Shown here: one piece after another, positions 23,014-31,530 of the stretch
Layout: each line of letters opens with the position of its first letter
Numbering within the stretch: the first letter of the stretch is position 1
The notes under the pieces: model-generated
Seen by the model: only the letters and a program-made list of their open reading frames with translations
Told to the model about the DNA's origin: nothing
Databases searched by the model: none
NCBI RefSeq assembly: GCF_041897535.1
Contig: NZ_CP169217.1
Coordinates: 1,364,001 to 1,428,000 of the forward strand
DNA from: Methylomicrobium lacus_A
GTDB lineage: Bacteria > Pseudomonadota > Gammaproteobacteria > Methylococcales > Methylomonadaceae
Length of the DNA stretch: 64,000 bases
Direction: 5' to 3'
Made by a program: the position numbers and the translations under genes

Positions 23014-25193
23014 TGGGATTGCCCGATCTTCCCGATCATCACCGAGTCGTTCCAGCCCGGAAGCTGGTTCAGCCATCCGAGATTCCGGGCGATTAGATCG
23101 GAATAGCTGATAGTCACCGGCATCGGATTGGGGAAGTAGCTGCGCCAGGAATGCGAAGCGAAGCTGTAAAGCTGGACGCTCAGATACGTGATGTCCTTGA
23201 AGGTCGAGTCCTTGTGAACATCAAGGATCACGCCGCGCGGATGTCCGTCTGTGTCTTGCCGCAATTCGCGCTGGCCGATCAGGTAGACAAGCATTTCGTG
23301 CTTGGAAAGCTTGAACGTCCTTCCGCGCAGTGGAGCCAACCGTCCCTTCTGTACGCCGGCCGTCGCGCAGTCGAACATATGCAGGCCATGATCCTCCGAG
23401 ATTTTCAGGAAGGCGAACTCGATCTGATATTCACGGTACTTGTCGATCACGGCGCGGACGGCTTCGATCTCTTCCTTGTTGAACTTCTTAACCTGCGCAT
23501 GAAAGATCAGGCGGATCGTGTCGCCTTTCTGCCAGTTCATCCGCTTCTGAATCTTTTCTATCGTCTCTCCGAGCACAGCGGTCAACGCTTCGCAGTAGGC
23601 TTCCGGCACGACCGCCTTCGAGGTATTCGAGACAATGTAGCTGCCGTCTCCGGAGAAGACGGTGGTGATGCCCATAATCCGCTGATTGTCGGCACCGCGC
23701 TCCTGCCCGATATTCGCGCTGCCGATGCCAATCACGAGTTCGTGCGAGAGAGTCGGCGAGGATTTGAGAAGCCAAGGGACGCCGCCCATCTTCGCGTAGC
23801 AGGCCAACGCCATATTGTTGAGCGAGTACCCGAGCGAATAATCGGACTGCGCAAGAAGCTCTATCGTGAAATCTTGCACCGGAACCTGATGCAGGAAGAA
23901 AAGGCTCTTGCCGAGATAGTACGGATTCTCCGTGACCTGGAGCTTCTTGAAGGACTGTCGGACCTGAACGAGTGCCAAGTCCCAGCGCCCGCCGTCATCC
24001 GCCTTCTTCCGGATCGCGGCCTGGATGGCATTCTTGTATGCGTCCACGCTGTCGATGGCCGTCGCGAACACTTCGACGTGGCTGGTTCCGAGCGTGAACT
24101 TTCCTTCAAGGCCGCTGCTGAAATACTTGCTGTTCGAAATGCCTTTCATGAGCTTTCGGACGAACTGCTCGACGCGCCCCTTGTCGTGCTGGGAGCAGAT
24201 CACGCAGATCGACGGATCATTCCTGTCGAAGGTACGCTTCGTATAGGGGCCGTACTGAGTCAGGCCCTTCTCGGCCCAATCCTTCTCACCGTTGTCGTTG
24301 AAGATAAACACCGGCTTCTGCATCTGTCCGCAGACCTTCTGGATGTCTGGTGAATCCTCGATCTCGATGCGCCTTCCGTCGATTAGCGGAATGGTCTTCG
24401 ACTGTATGTACTTCTTAAGCGTATCAATTCGGGCCTTCTTGTTCTCGCCGCCATTGAATATGGAAACGGATTGCCGGATGCGTTCGACGATTGCATCCTT
24501 CTTCGCGCCGTGAGTATACAGAATGTAGTCATCGAAATTCGTCCGGCTAGCCTCAAGATAAACGTCTTTCGCATCGACCTGCACGGCCTGCCCGTCAGGC
24601 CGCGTGACATAGAGCGTTTCACCCTTACTGGCGCTCACTGATCCCAGAAGCTTTTTGTATCCGTCGTCCTGCTCGGTAACGACGTAGCGGCCCACAAGAT
24701 CGAAGCCGGCGTTAAGGAAGAATAAGCCGTTCTCTTTGATTACCCGGCGCGTTGTGCAATCAATGACGAGGCATGGATGACCTTGAACAGTGCGGGTGTC
24801 GATTGAGTATTTAGCGCAGACCTTAAACGGGTACGCATCTCCAAGAATCGGGACCAGAAGATTGTCTTCCGGCTTGGCGCTCACCAGCTCGATGGGATTG
24901 AAGCCGGACGGGTTGCGGCCCAGTCCAGCAAGATGCCGTGTCAGTCCGTCCTTGACCAGCGAGCAGAAGATGCCGAAGTTATCCTTGAGCGCGATTGTGT
25001 GCGGTGTGCCAGATGTGGGGAACGTGCCGTCCCCCGAGAAGATCAGAATGTTGTCGCCCTGCCGGCGGAATGAGTGCGTCGATCCGTGCTTCTCGCGAAA
25101 GCCGTCCAGCGTCTCCTTGTCATAGGGGACTTGGCGAGCTTCAAGCTCTACTTCGGGGATTTTTAGCGGGAATACGTTCAGGAAAACTGGCAA
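23001..25193 (-). CDS. Long prokaryotic Argonaute, catalytically inactive PIWI
   Basis: The 730-residue protein begins MPVFLNVFPLKIPEVELEAR. It has N/PAZ-like regions (1-280), a MID region (about 320-470, with YYLGKSLFFLHQ as candidate 5'-end binding segment) and a PIWI domain (about 480-730). Where active Argonautes have Asp in a GIDVS-like strand, this has GIGSA (Gly491); the second Asp strand reads LIFHAQV without an Asp. The slicer tetrad is therefore lost, as in the long-B clade. It is first in a two-gene operon with the PD-(D/E)XK nuclease, so the expected role is guide-directed sensing of invading plasmid or phage nucleic acid with killing or clearance by the nuclease. Confidence 0.88.
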   Translation of the reverse strand: MPVFLNVFPLKIPEVELEARQVPYDKETLDGFREKHGSTHSFRRQGDNILIFSGDGTFPTSGTPHTIALKDNFGIFCSLVKDGLTRHLAGLGRNPSGFNPIELVSAKPEDNLLVPILGDAYPFKVCAKYSIDTRTVQGHPCLVIDCTTRRVIKENGLFFLNAGFDLVGRYVVTEQDDGYKKLLGSVSASKGETLYVTRPDGQAVQVDAKDVYLEASRTNFDDYILYTHGAKKDAIVERIRQSVSIFNGGENKKARIDTLKKYIQSKTIPLIDGRRIEIEDSPDIQKVCGQMQKPVFIFNDNGEKDWAEKGLTQYGPYTKRTFDRNDPSICVICSQHDKGRVEQFVRKLMKGISNSKYFSSGLEGKFTLGTSHVEVFATAIDSVDAYKNAIQAAIRKKADDGGRWDLALVQVRQSFKKLQVTENPYYLGKSLFFLHQVPVQDFTIELLAQSDYSLGYSLNNMALACYAKMGGVPWLLKSSPTLSHELVIGIGSANIGQERGADNQRIMGITTVFSGDGSYIVSNTSKAVVPEAYCEALTAVLGETIEKIQKRMNWQKGDTIRLIFHAQVKKFNKEEIEAVRAVIDKYREYQIEFAFLKISEDHGLHMFDCATAGVQKGRLAPLRGRTFKLSKHEMLVYLIGQRELRQDTDGHPRGVILDVHKDSTFKDITYLSVQLYSFASHSWRSYFPNPMPVTISYSDLIARNLGWLNQLPGWNDSVMIGKIGQSQWFL

Positions 25194-25495
25194 AATTCGA
25201 TCCTTTCTTCAGTCAATACGCGCGGTTCTTGGGGCGTCTAGTAATTAAATGGTTTCTGTATATCATCTGTGATTAGCAACAATGGCTGCTAAGGATCAAA
25301 TCGACACCATTGAATCAGATTGGACGATAGACCGCAATGGGTCGACTTTTGCCCGTCAACGCCAATAAAATCTATCCATTACTAATGGCTGATTTTTCGG
25401 ACTATGGATTTTTGAGCTCATATCCTTTTTCCTGTTTGACGTCGCGTAGCCTTTGGCCGGTGCCTCTTCCCTTTTATCAAGATACTCTTTCTGAA
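25194..25495. other. Intergenic stretch, no gene seen
   Basis: About 300 bp between the Argonaute start and the end of the YhcG-like gene. No stable ORF, attC or IS end was recognised. The Argonaute ribosome site AAAGGATCG lies at its left edge. Confidence 0.5.
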
Positions 25496-26581
25496 CTATT
25501 CCAGATGGCCTTGTTTTGCCTCATCTTTTTTACTCAGCAATTGCGCTTGCACTTTAAGCCGTTCCAGTTCCAGTTCACGTTTCAGCTCTGCTTCGCTCGG
25601 TAGATAAGGCAAATATTTGGCCGCAAACAGCTGTTCACTGTCGGTCAGCACCGAATATTTCACGACCGCTTCGCTTTTCTGGCTGCACAGAATCAGGCCG
25701 ATCGTGGGATTATCGTTAGCCGCCCGTTGCTGTTGGTCGTAAATGCGTACATAGCTGTCCATCTGACCGACGTCCTGATGAGTCAGCTTGCCCAGTTTCA
25801 AGTCGATCAACAAAAAGCATTTCAGTTTGAAGTGATAAAACACCAGGTCAATGTAAAAATCCTGGTCTTCGGTCCGAATACGCTGCTGCCGGGCCACAAA
25901 CGCGAAGCCTTTACCCAGTTCCAGCAAGAAGGCCTGCAGGTTGTCGAGCAAACCCTGTTCCAGATCGGATTCCAAAAGCCGCTGGCTGGGCTGGTTCAGG
26001 AAGTCGAGGATATAAGGATCGCGGAGATAATCCTTGGCCGATAACGCCGGTGGTTCCGCCTCGGCGATTTTTTGCTCCGCTTCGGCCTGAACCGCTGCTT
26101 TGTCGCGACTGGACAGCAGGCGTTCGTAGTAGAGTTTGTCGATTTGCCGTTCCAGCGCTCGGGCACTCCAGTGCTGTTCGATCGCTTCCTGTTGATACCA
26201 ATCCCTGGCATTGGGGTTTTCAATGCGAATCAGCTTTCTATAATGCGTCCAGCTTAATTTGTGACTCACTGCGTCCCATTTTGGAAAGCAGAGGAAAAAG
26301 CTGCGCATATTGCGCAGATTGCTGGTATCAAAACCCTTGCCGAATTCCGTCGTCAATTGTTCGGAGAGTGTTTGCAGTTGATGTTTGCCATAGGCCGCGC
26401 GGGCTTGCCCCTGCTGCTCATGTTCGACAATGAGCCGGCCGATGTGCCAGTAACACTGTACCATCGCGCTGTTCACGGCCAGCTGCACCTGCTGCCTGGA
26501 TTGCTGGACAATGGCGGCGATCTCGCTAAAAAGCGGAGCCAATTCCTGGGTAATTGCTGGAGAGGTGTTTGAGGAGGTCAT
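25496..26581 (-). CDS. YhcG-family PDDEXK nuclease (DUF1016)
   Basis: The 361-residue protein has the two DUF1016 parts. The N-terminal helical DNA-binding region reads YWHIGRLIVEHEQQGQARAA, FGKGFDTSNLRNMRSFF and SHKLSWTHYRKLIRI; the C-terminal nuclease domain reads FYIDLVFYHFKLKCFLLIDL, KLGKLTHQDVGQMDSYVRIY and NPTIGLILC. Catalytic Asp and Asp-x-Lys are visible in YIDLVFYH and LIDLKLG. These proteins are related to RpnC-like/Holliday-junction type nucleases and are frequent in defence and mobile regions. The gene stands alone on the minus strand, upstream of the Argonaute operon. Confidence 0.92.
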   Translation of the reverse strand: MTSSNTSPAITQELAPLFSEIAAIVQQSRQQVQLAVNSAMVQCYWHIGRLIVEHEQQGQARAAYGKHQLQTLSEQLTTEFGKGFDTSNLRNMRSFFLCFPKWDAVSHKLSWTHYRKLIRIENPNARDWYQQEAIEQHWSARALERQIDKLYYERLLSSRDKAAVQAEAEQKIAEAEPPALSAKDYLRDPYILDFLNQPSQRLLESDLEQGLLDNLQAFLLELGKGFAFVARQQRIRTEDQDFYIDLVFYHFKLKCFLLIDLKLGKLTHQDVGQMDSYVRIYDQQQRAANDNPTIGLILCSQKSEAVVKYSVLTDSEQLFAAKYLPYLPSEAELKRELELERLKVQAQLLSKKDEAKQGHLE

Positions 26582-26621
26582 GGTCTTGGAATCCTGCCTG
26601 TGCAGCGCCTAGAGGGCTCGG

Positions 26622-26897
26622 TCATTGATCTGAATCCCGTAGGGTACGGATCTTATAGGCCACGCCGATGCGTTTTGGAGCCGATTGCCGGCGTTTAAGC
26701 GCTTTTTGCACATAGTTAAGCGCCTCGTCCTCATTGTCGACTACTGTTACAATCGTTCTCCCTTTTCCTCCAATCCGTCCATACGTGGTTTCGACGATCC
26801 AGTTGCCGAAGAGGTCCTGCCCATAGGCAATTGAATAGGCGCGGTGAATATTCCGGCTGGCATCCTTGGCTTCGAGATAGGCGACCGGGGTCAGCAT
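26622..26897 (-). CDS. WGR-domain protein
   Basis: The 91-residue protein is essentially a single WGR domain: AYSIAYGQDLFGNWIVETTY followed by GRIGGKGRT and an amphipathic helix (NEDEALNYVQKALKRRQS). WGR modules bind nucleic acids and occur in PARPs and in many small proteins on mobile elements. Its start overlaps the end of the resolvase gene by 7 bp, so the two are co-transcribed. Role unknown; association with a resolvase suggests a transposon-borne gene. Confidence 0.85.
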   Translation of the reverse strand: MLTPVAYLEAKDASRNIHRAYSIAYGQDLFGNWIVETTYGRIGGKGRTIVTVVDNEDEALNYVQKALKRRQSAPKRIGVAYKIRTLRDSDQ

Positions 26898-27472
26898 GAT
26901 TCGGTCTCATGAATGGCTCCTCTGCCTCCCGGCAGATGGCGGTATAGCGTAGAAGGGGCTACACGAAGACGTTTGGCCACTTCTTCCATCGTAATGTCCG
27001 GATCGGACAGCATCGCTTTGGCGGCCACGAGATCCTTGGCAACTAAGGCCGGCGGACGTCCGCCTTTTTTACCCCGGGCACGGGCAGCCTCCAGGCCGGC
27101 TTTTGTGCGCTCGCGGATAATCGAACGTTCAAACTCCGCCAAGGCGCCGAACACATGAAACACCAATTTCCCGCCGGCGGTCGTGGTATCGATCGCTTCG
27201 GTCAGCGATCGGAGCCCAATACTCCGGCTTTCCAATAGCTCTACCGTTTCGATCAATTGCTTCAGGGAACGGGCCAAACGGTCCAGTTTCCAGACTACCA
27301 GGCTGTCCCCTGCCCTGAGATACTCCAGCGCTGCTGATAGCTCCGGCCGATCTCGCTGCGCACCGGAAGCTTTCTCGACAAACACCTTTTCACAGACGGC
27401 CGCCTGGAGCGCGTCCAGCTGCAGCGCGGGATTTTGGTCTTGCGTGGAAACACGGGCATAACCGACGAGCAT
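26891..27472 (-). CDS. Serine recombinase (resolvase/invertase family)
   Basis: The 193-residue enzyme starts MLVGYARVSTQDQNPALQLD with catalytic Ser in YARVST, continues VVWKLDRLARSLKQLIE and LAEFERSIIRERTKAGL, and ends with a helix-turn-helix DNA-binding domain (DPDITMEEVAKRLRVAPSTL). It is full length for the Tn3-resolvase/DNA-invertase group. No transposase or obvious res sites were recognised beside it, so it is probably a remnant of a transposon or a stand-alone invertase. Confidence 0.95.
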   Translation of the reverse strand: MLVGYARVSTQDQNPALQLDALQAAVCEKVFVEKASGAQRDRPELSAALEYLRAGDSLVVWKLDRLARSLKQLIETVELLESRSIGLRSLTEAIDTTTAGGKLVFHVFGALAEFERSIIRERTKAGLEAARARGKKGGRPPALVAKDLVAAKAMLSDPDITMEEVAKRLRVAPSTLYRHLPGGRGAIHETESC

Positions 27473-27642
27473 AAAGCCTCCGAAAACTCATCCGCAGTAT
27501 GAGTTATTCAGAGACAAGTTTCAAGACATAGTTATAAGAATTGGAGGGATAACAGAAAGTTAGCGTTTTCCAAGAGGTCACTTTGAGGATTAAACGTCGA
27601 TCCCTATCTCTTAAAAACGGGGATAAACGGCCTGAATAAAAA

Positions 27643-27656
27643 AGACGACCGGTCTA
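27643..27656. promoter_or_regulatory. TetR operator 1 (AGACGACCGGTCTA)
   Basis: Palindromic core GACCGGTC, upstream of the -35 box of the TetR gene and identical in core to operator 2. Confidence 0.7.
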
Positions 27657-27663
27657 ATTTATT

Positions 27664-27692
27664 TTGACATTATAGACGACCGGTCGTATATT
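27664..27692 (+). promoter_or_regulatory. Sigma-70 promoter with embedded TetR operator 2
   Basis: TTGACA (27664-27669) and TATATT (27687-27692) are separated by exactly 17 bp. The spacer and -10 are covered by the palindrome ACGACCGGTCGT (27676-27687). The expected transcription start is near 27699, the A of the TetR ATG, which points to a leaderless messenger. Confidence 0.75.
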
Positions 27693-27698
27693 GTGCGC

Positions 27699-28295
27699 AT
27701 GCAAAAGATCACTCAAAAACAAACCAAGCGTGAAAACTTACTCAATAAAGGCGTCTCCTTGCTCATGGTCCAGGGCTTTCATGGGACGGGGCTAAAAGAG
27801 ATTCTTGATGCCGTGCAAATTCCTAAAGGCTCTTTTTACAGCTATTTTGGCAGTAAAGAAGACTTTGCAGCGGCGTCAATCACCCACTACATAGCGATCT
27901 ATGTGGAACGGTTGCAAAGTTATCTGGAACAATCCGAAGGCAATGCTCTTGGGGCCATGGAGCGTTATGTCCAAGAAACCATGAGGGAACTGGAAGCCAT
28001 CGAATTCAAGGGAGGCTGTTTATTAGGAAATTTAATGGGTGAGATCGGTGACACCAGCGGTGTCTGCCGAATGGCCTTGAAAACCGCGTTAGACTGTTAT
28101 CGTGATGCTTGGGAACTCGCTTTAAGTTGCGCTCAAAGGGAAGGTTCAATTCGCGCCGATAAATCCGCACGGGAAATGGCAGATCTTTGGATAAATGCCT
28201 GGCAAGGGGCATTGTTGCGCATGAAAATCGAACACTCCACCGTGCCTTTAAAACAGTGCTATGACGAATTATTGGGAGGCTTGTTTAAAGCATGA
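27699..28295 (+). CDS. TetR/AcrR-family regulator, probably leaderless
   Basis: The product is about 198 residues, starting MQKITQKQTKRENLLNKG. The helix-turn-helix reads GFHGTGLKEILDAVQIPKGS followed by FYSYFGSKEDF, and the C-terminal ligand domain ends CYDELLGGLF. A GTG lies 6 bp earlier, but the promoter geometry puts the transcript start at or next to the ATG at 27699, with no room for a ribosome site. Two copies of its likely operator lie at 27643 and 27676, so it is autorepressed. The usual divergent or downstream target gene is missing; only a relic of a few codons follows. Confidence 0.88.
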   Translation: MQKITQKQTKRENLLNKGVSLLMVQGFHGTGLKEILDAVQIPKGSFYSYFGSKEDFAAASITHYIAIYVERLQSYLEQSEGNALGAMERYVQETMRELEAIEFKGGCLLGNLMGEIGDTSGVCRMALKTALDCYRDAWELALSCAQREGSIRADKSAREMADLWINAWQGALLRMKIEHSTVPLKQCYDELLGGLFKA

Positions 28296-28346
28296 TCTTA
28301 AAAACAAGCAGCGCCCCACTCTTCGCCATTTCAGGAGGAAATGACT

Positions 28347-28379
28347 ATGTCTAATGACAGGATCGACGGGCATTTTTAA
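28347..28379 (+). pseudogene. Relic of a gene downstream of the TetR regulator
   Basis: After a perfect AGGAGG site an ATG opens MSNDRIDGHF and stops at once. The following 260 bp contain no coherent frame. It looks like the first codons of the former TetR-controlled gene, deleted for the rest. The family cannot be told. Confidence 0.4.
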
Positions 28380-28636
28380 CGAGGATGCTTTAGCCGCCCA
28401 GAAATGATAGAGATTTCCCAAATGACTTGGGCTTTCTTGAAGCCTATGGCGTCTCTATTGCCCCAGGCCAAGCGACGGTCAAAAGAAGTACTGAGAAAGC
28501 TGGGATTCGAGCAATCGAATTTCGCAGATGAAAATCGGCATCGACCGGCAACAGCGGAAGTTTAAGTGAGTTAAATAGCGAGTTTGTAACCGTTTGCAAA
28601 TGAGCATTTTTAAAATTTCGATATTCAATTCGAGCC

Positions 28637-29809
28637 ATGACAATGATCCAGAAAACAATCGTAAAGACCCTGTGCAGCCTGTTGCTGCTTACTTCAACGA
28701 TGGCCCATGCCGAAATATTGGCCATGGTGAACTACGACAGCAAATCCGGCAGCACGCCGCGCCGGGAAGGCATTGCGATCCTTGATGTAGATCCTGATTC
28801 GCCGCAATTCGGCAAAATCTTAACCGATCTGCCTCTACCGCCGGATACGGTTTCCCATCATTTCTTTTACAACAAGAATTTAAGCAAGGCCTATATCACC
28901 GCCTTGGGCAATGGTGCCTTGCGCGTGATCGACATGAAGCGTATTCCGTACACCATTAAATTACTGGATGTGCCTGAATGCCAGGTCGGCGAAGACATGG
29001 CGTTCACCGCAGACCAAAAAACCTGGTTTCTCACCTGTATGGGATCGAGCAATGTGATTGTCGGCGATGCGCAGACTGATAAAGTCAGACAGGTCATTGC
29101 CGCCAATGGCCAGGACACCTTTATTCGGTACCCGCACGGCATTGGGCTGCAAGAAGACATCAATCGGCTAATCGTTACCAGCACCGTGCGTCCGTCCGAC
29201 CTGAAAGATCCCGGTGAAACCGTCACCGTAATCGAAGCGACGAGCGGTAAGGTGCTTTCTACGCATAAATTGTCCGACCAACTCAGCCCTTCAGGGTCTG
29301 CTCCGGTAGAAGCGGTATTCGTGCCGCATGCGAATCCACCGTTGGCTTATATAAATACCTTGTTCGAAGGCAAATTATGGCGGGCGACATGGCAGGCCAA
29401 TAGTGATACGTTCGATTTTCAGCCTATTTATGATTTTTCGGAAATCAAGCAAGGCGTTCCTTTAGAAATTTACTTTAATCGGGCACACGATCGGTTATAC
29501 GTCACCACCGCAAAGCCAGGCGCTTTGAATATTTTTGACATCAGCGGCCAATCAATAGCAAAACCTGTGCTGTTGAAATCAATCCCAACCGCCGCTGGCT
29601 CTCATCATGTCGTCTTTTCGCCCGATGAACAATATGCGTTTGTGCAGAACAATTTTTTAAATCTTCCCGAAATGGACGATGGCTCGATTACCGTGATCGA
29701 TTTACAAAAAATGGCCAAGAAAACCACTATCGATACGCTGAAAAAGATGGGTTTAAAGCCCCATGATATCTACATGTTGCCGGCATGGCATACGGATGAT
29801 GCGCATTAA
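28637..29809 (+). CDS. Secreted beta-propeller (YVTN-like) protein
   Basis: The 390-residue protein starts with a signal peptide (MIQKTIVKTLCSLLLLTSTM, cleavage after AHA). It has repeated blades of the form DxxTxKVxxVI (GDAQTDKVRQVIAANGQDTF, IEATSGKVLSTHKLSDQ, HHVVFSPDEQYAFVQN, SITVIDLQKM), typical of periplasmic seven-bladed YVTN/lactonase-like propellers. His-rich spots (SHHFFYN, YPHGIG, SHHVVF, MLPAWH) suggest a metal centre. The reaction is unknown. It stands alone between the TetR gene and mobile sequence. Confidence 0.75.
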   Translation: MTMIQKTIVKTLCSLLLLTSTMAHAEILAMVNYDSKSGSTPRREGIAILDVDPDSPQFGKILTDLPLPPDTVSHHFFYNKNLSKAYITALGNGALRVIDMKRIPYTIKLLDVPECQVGEDMAFTADQKTWFLTCMGSSNVIVGDAQTDKVRQVIAANGQDTFIRYPHGIGLQEDINRLIVTSTVRPSDLKDPGETVTVIEATSGKVLSTHKLSDQLSPSGSAPVEAVFVPHANPPLAYINTLFEGKLWRATWQANSDTFDFQPIYDFSEIKQGVPLEIYFNRAHDRLYVTTAKPGALNIFDISGQSIAKPVLLKSIPTAAGSHHVVFSPDEQYAFVQNNFLNLPEMDDGSITVIDLQKMAKKTTIDTLKKMGLKPHDIYMLPAWHTDDAH

Positions 29810-30008
29810 GGATTCGCCCAAAAGTAACGTCCCGAAATCCCCCTACGGAAAAGAAGCCCGGGCAGAATTAGGAAAGTACTGTACGCTAAGCTGTGCTTGT
29901 GAACGTGGATACCCTACTCGGTTTGGTATATTACGAAAAGATCGTCCAGCCGCGAACGGCGCGGCCTCCAGCGTTTCCGCTACAGTTAACACGACAATAA
30001 CGATTCAC

Positions 30009-30266
30009 ATGATAAAAACTAAAATCTCGATTAACCCAGATTTGCCGCCCGATTTCTTTTGTACTCCGAACGAAGAACGCAGCCAAAAAGAAATGCTTAC
30101 CTGGTGGCGTATTCCTTTCATCCTTTCCGACGAATGTTCCTCAACTGAAACGAGGTACAACGTGCGCCGCCTCGATGGCGGGGCATGGGATCGCCCGACA
30201 AATTACGGGGTTTTTGACACACTGGATGAAGCAATAGAAGTTGCTGAACGCCTCTTTCCTGAGTGA
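30009..30266 (+). CDS. Small hypothetical protein
   Basis: The 85-residue product is MIKTKISINPDLPPDFFCTP..., with RYNVRRLDGGAWDRPTNYGV and a C-terminal helix DTLDEAIEVAERLFPE. The second half resembles small DUF-type proteins carrying an RxLDGGAWDR-like strand pair. I prefer the ATG at 30009 over the longer frame from 29763, which starts inside the propeller gene. No partner gene was found. Confidence 0.6.
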   Translation: MIKTKISINPDLPPDFFCTPNEERSQKEMLTWWRIPFILSDECSSTETRYNVRRLDGGAWDRPTNYGVFDTLDEAIEVAERLFPE

Positions 30267-30397
30267 CAAGCGAGGAACGAGGGAGCGCGAGCGGACGAGC
30301 GCGGAACGGCTGCAAGACAACATGAATACAATACAAGGACAAGGCGTGGGCGATCCGTACCAGATAGCGGCGTAAAAGCCTATCCTGTCCTAATAGG

Positions 30398-30684
30398 TGT
30401 AACGGCTCGCGTTTGAAACCGGTCGGGCTCGCATTTAACGCCATTTGGGGCTCGAATTAACTGCAACTGAAATAGCCGCTGGGCTCAAATTATCTGCAAA
30501 TGAGCTTGCATTTATCGGCGCCTGCTTGAATTCCATTGTCATGGATCCACATTAATTGCAAATGTCGGATGAGCCTGATTTCGTCTCATTAAGGTCTAGG
30601 CTTTCAATCTGGAATGCCTCAAAACCTAAATTTAACCCTATTGATACACGATATTTGTATCAATGGCGGCGTCTCATATGGGTA
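30398..30684 (+). repeat. 287-bp IS21-like end element, copy C (empty intron site)
   Basis: Begins TGTAACGGCTCGCG and ends CATATGGGTA. It is the uninterrupted counterpart of 6110-8597: CTGCAACT is joined directly to GAAATAGCC at 30468/30469, where the other copy carries the 2201-bp group II intron. It contains repeat units GGGCTCGCATTTAACG, GGGCTCGAATTAACTGC and GGGCTCAAATTATCTGC. The last part can encode MQMSDEPDFVSLRSRLSIWN, a conserved short frame of unknown meaning. Confidence 0.8.
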
Positions 30685-30789
30685 TACTCAAAAGAAACGA
30701 TATTTTTCGCGCCCGCGAAAAGTTCCGAAACAAGACAGGTGGCACAATAAATGAGAAAATTCAACACAGAAAGAACCCAAGGCAATGCA

Positions 30790-31383
30790 GTCGCCATCGT
30801 CCCGGCGCTTTGAATAGGCTAGCCATAGGTGTCGTAGCTGGGCGACCACCTCCAAGCCGGTTTGGATGTTCAGCACGTCGCGCACCGAGCCCAGATGATC
30901 CTGACTGTAATACAAACCGGTACCGTTGGGCGGACTGAATTCCCCTTCCGGATAATAGCGGCGGCTGACCGTGTCGGTTGCGGTTCGGCTCTGGCATAAC
31001 TTATCGCAGTGCCACAGATAACCGGTCTTGGTCGTCGTGCCGTTGGTGGCGATGATGGCCGTGCGCCGGCCCATGCCATCATAGCGAAACTGATTGCTGA
31101 CGCCCGGCTGGGTCTTGAGATTGACTTGCAACAGCCGGTTTCGGCATCCCAGAGATAAGTTCTTACACCGTCGTCAGTAACGTTGCCGTTGGCATCATAA
31201 CTATAGGCCAGGGTATTGGCGGTGATAATTTGGTTGAGATCATTGACTGTAAAGTTCGTCGCCGTCGTCGACGACGGCGTGGTGAGCGTGGTGAGATTGT
31301 CGGCGGGATCATAGGCATAGCGGTATTGCGTGCCGCTCGACGCGCTGGCAAATTTTAATCGGTCGTCGTCATCGTAATTGCAG
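30790..31383 (-). pseudogene. Rhs core fragment
   Basis: On the minus strand this matches the C-terminal core of the large Rhs protein: VNLKTQPGVSNQFRYDGMGR, TETRYLW-like segment, RYYPEGEFSPPNGTGLYYSQ and DHLGSVRDVLNIQTG, with several frameshifts and a break near 30830. It aligns with about 32860-33440. It ends before the DPETGRWLSRDP motif and has no toxin tip. It is an orphan piece lying downstream of the intact gene and its DUF4262 partner. Confidence 0.85.
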
Positions 31384-31530
31384 CTTTTTTGCCAATGTCA
31401 CAATAATCGGAGATTTTATTCAGCCACCGTGAAACGTTGCGACGGGGTACATACCCTGTCGCGCGTTCGGAACCGCATCAAGCCACAATCCAAAACCACC
31501 AGCGGTTCGCACCTCACCGCATCTACGGCC

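Noticed and set aside
23151..24353. 400-codon frame antisense to the Argonaute gene
   Set aside because: The Argonaute frame shows family motifs; the antisense protein is Arg/His/Leu-rich noise typical of a shadow frame.
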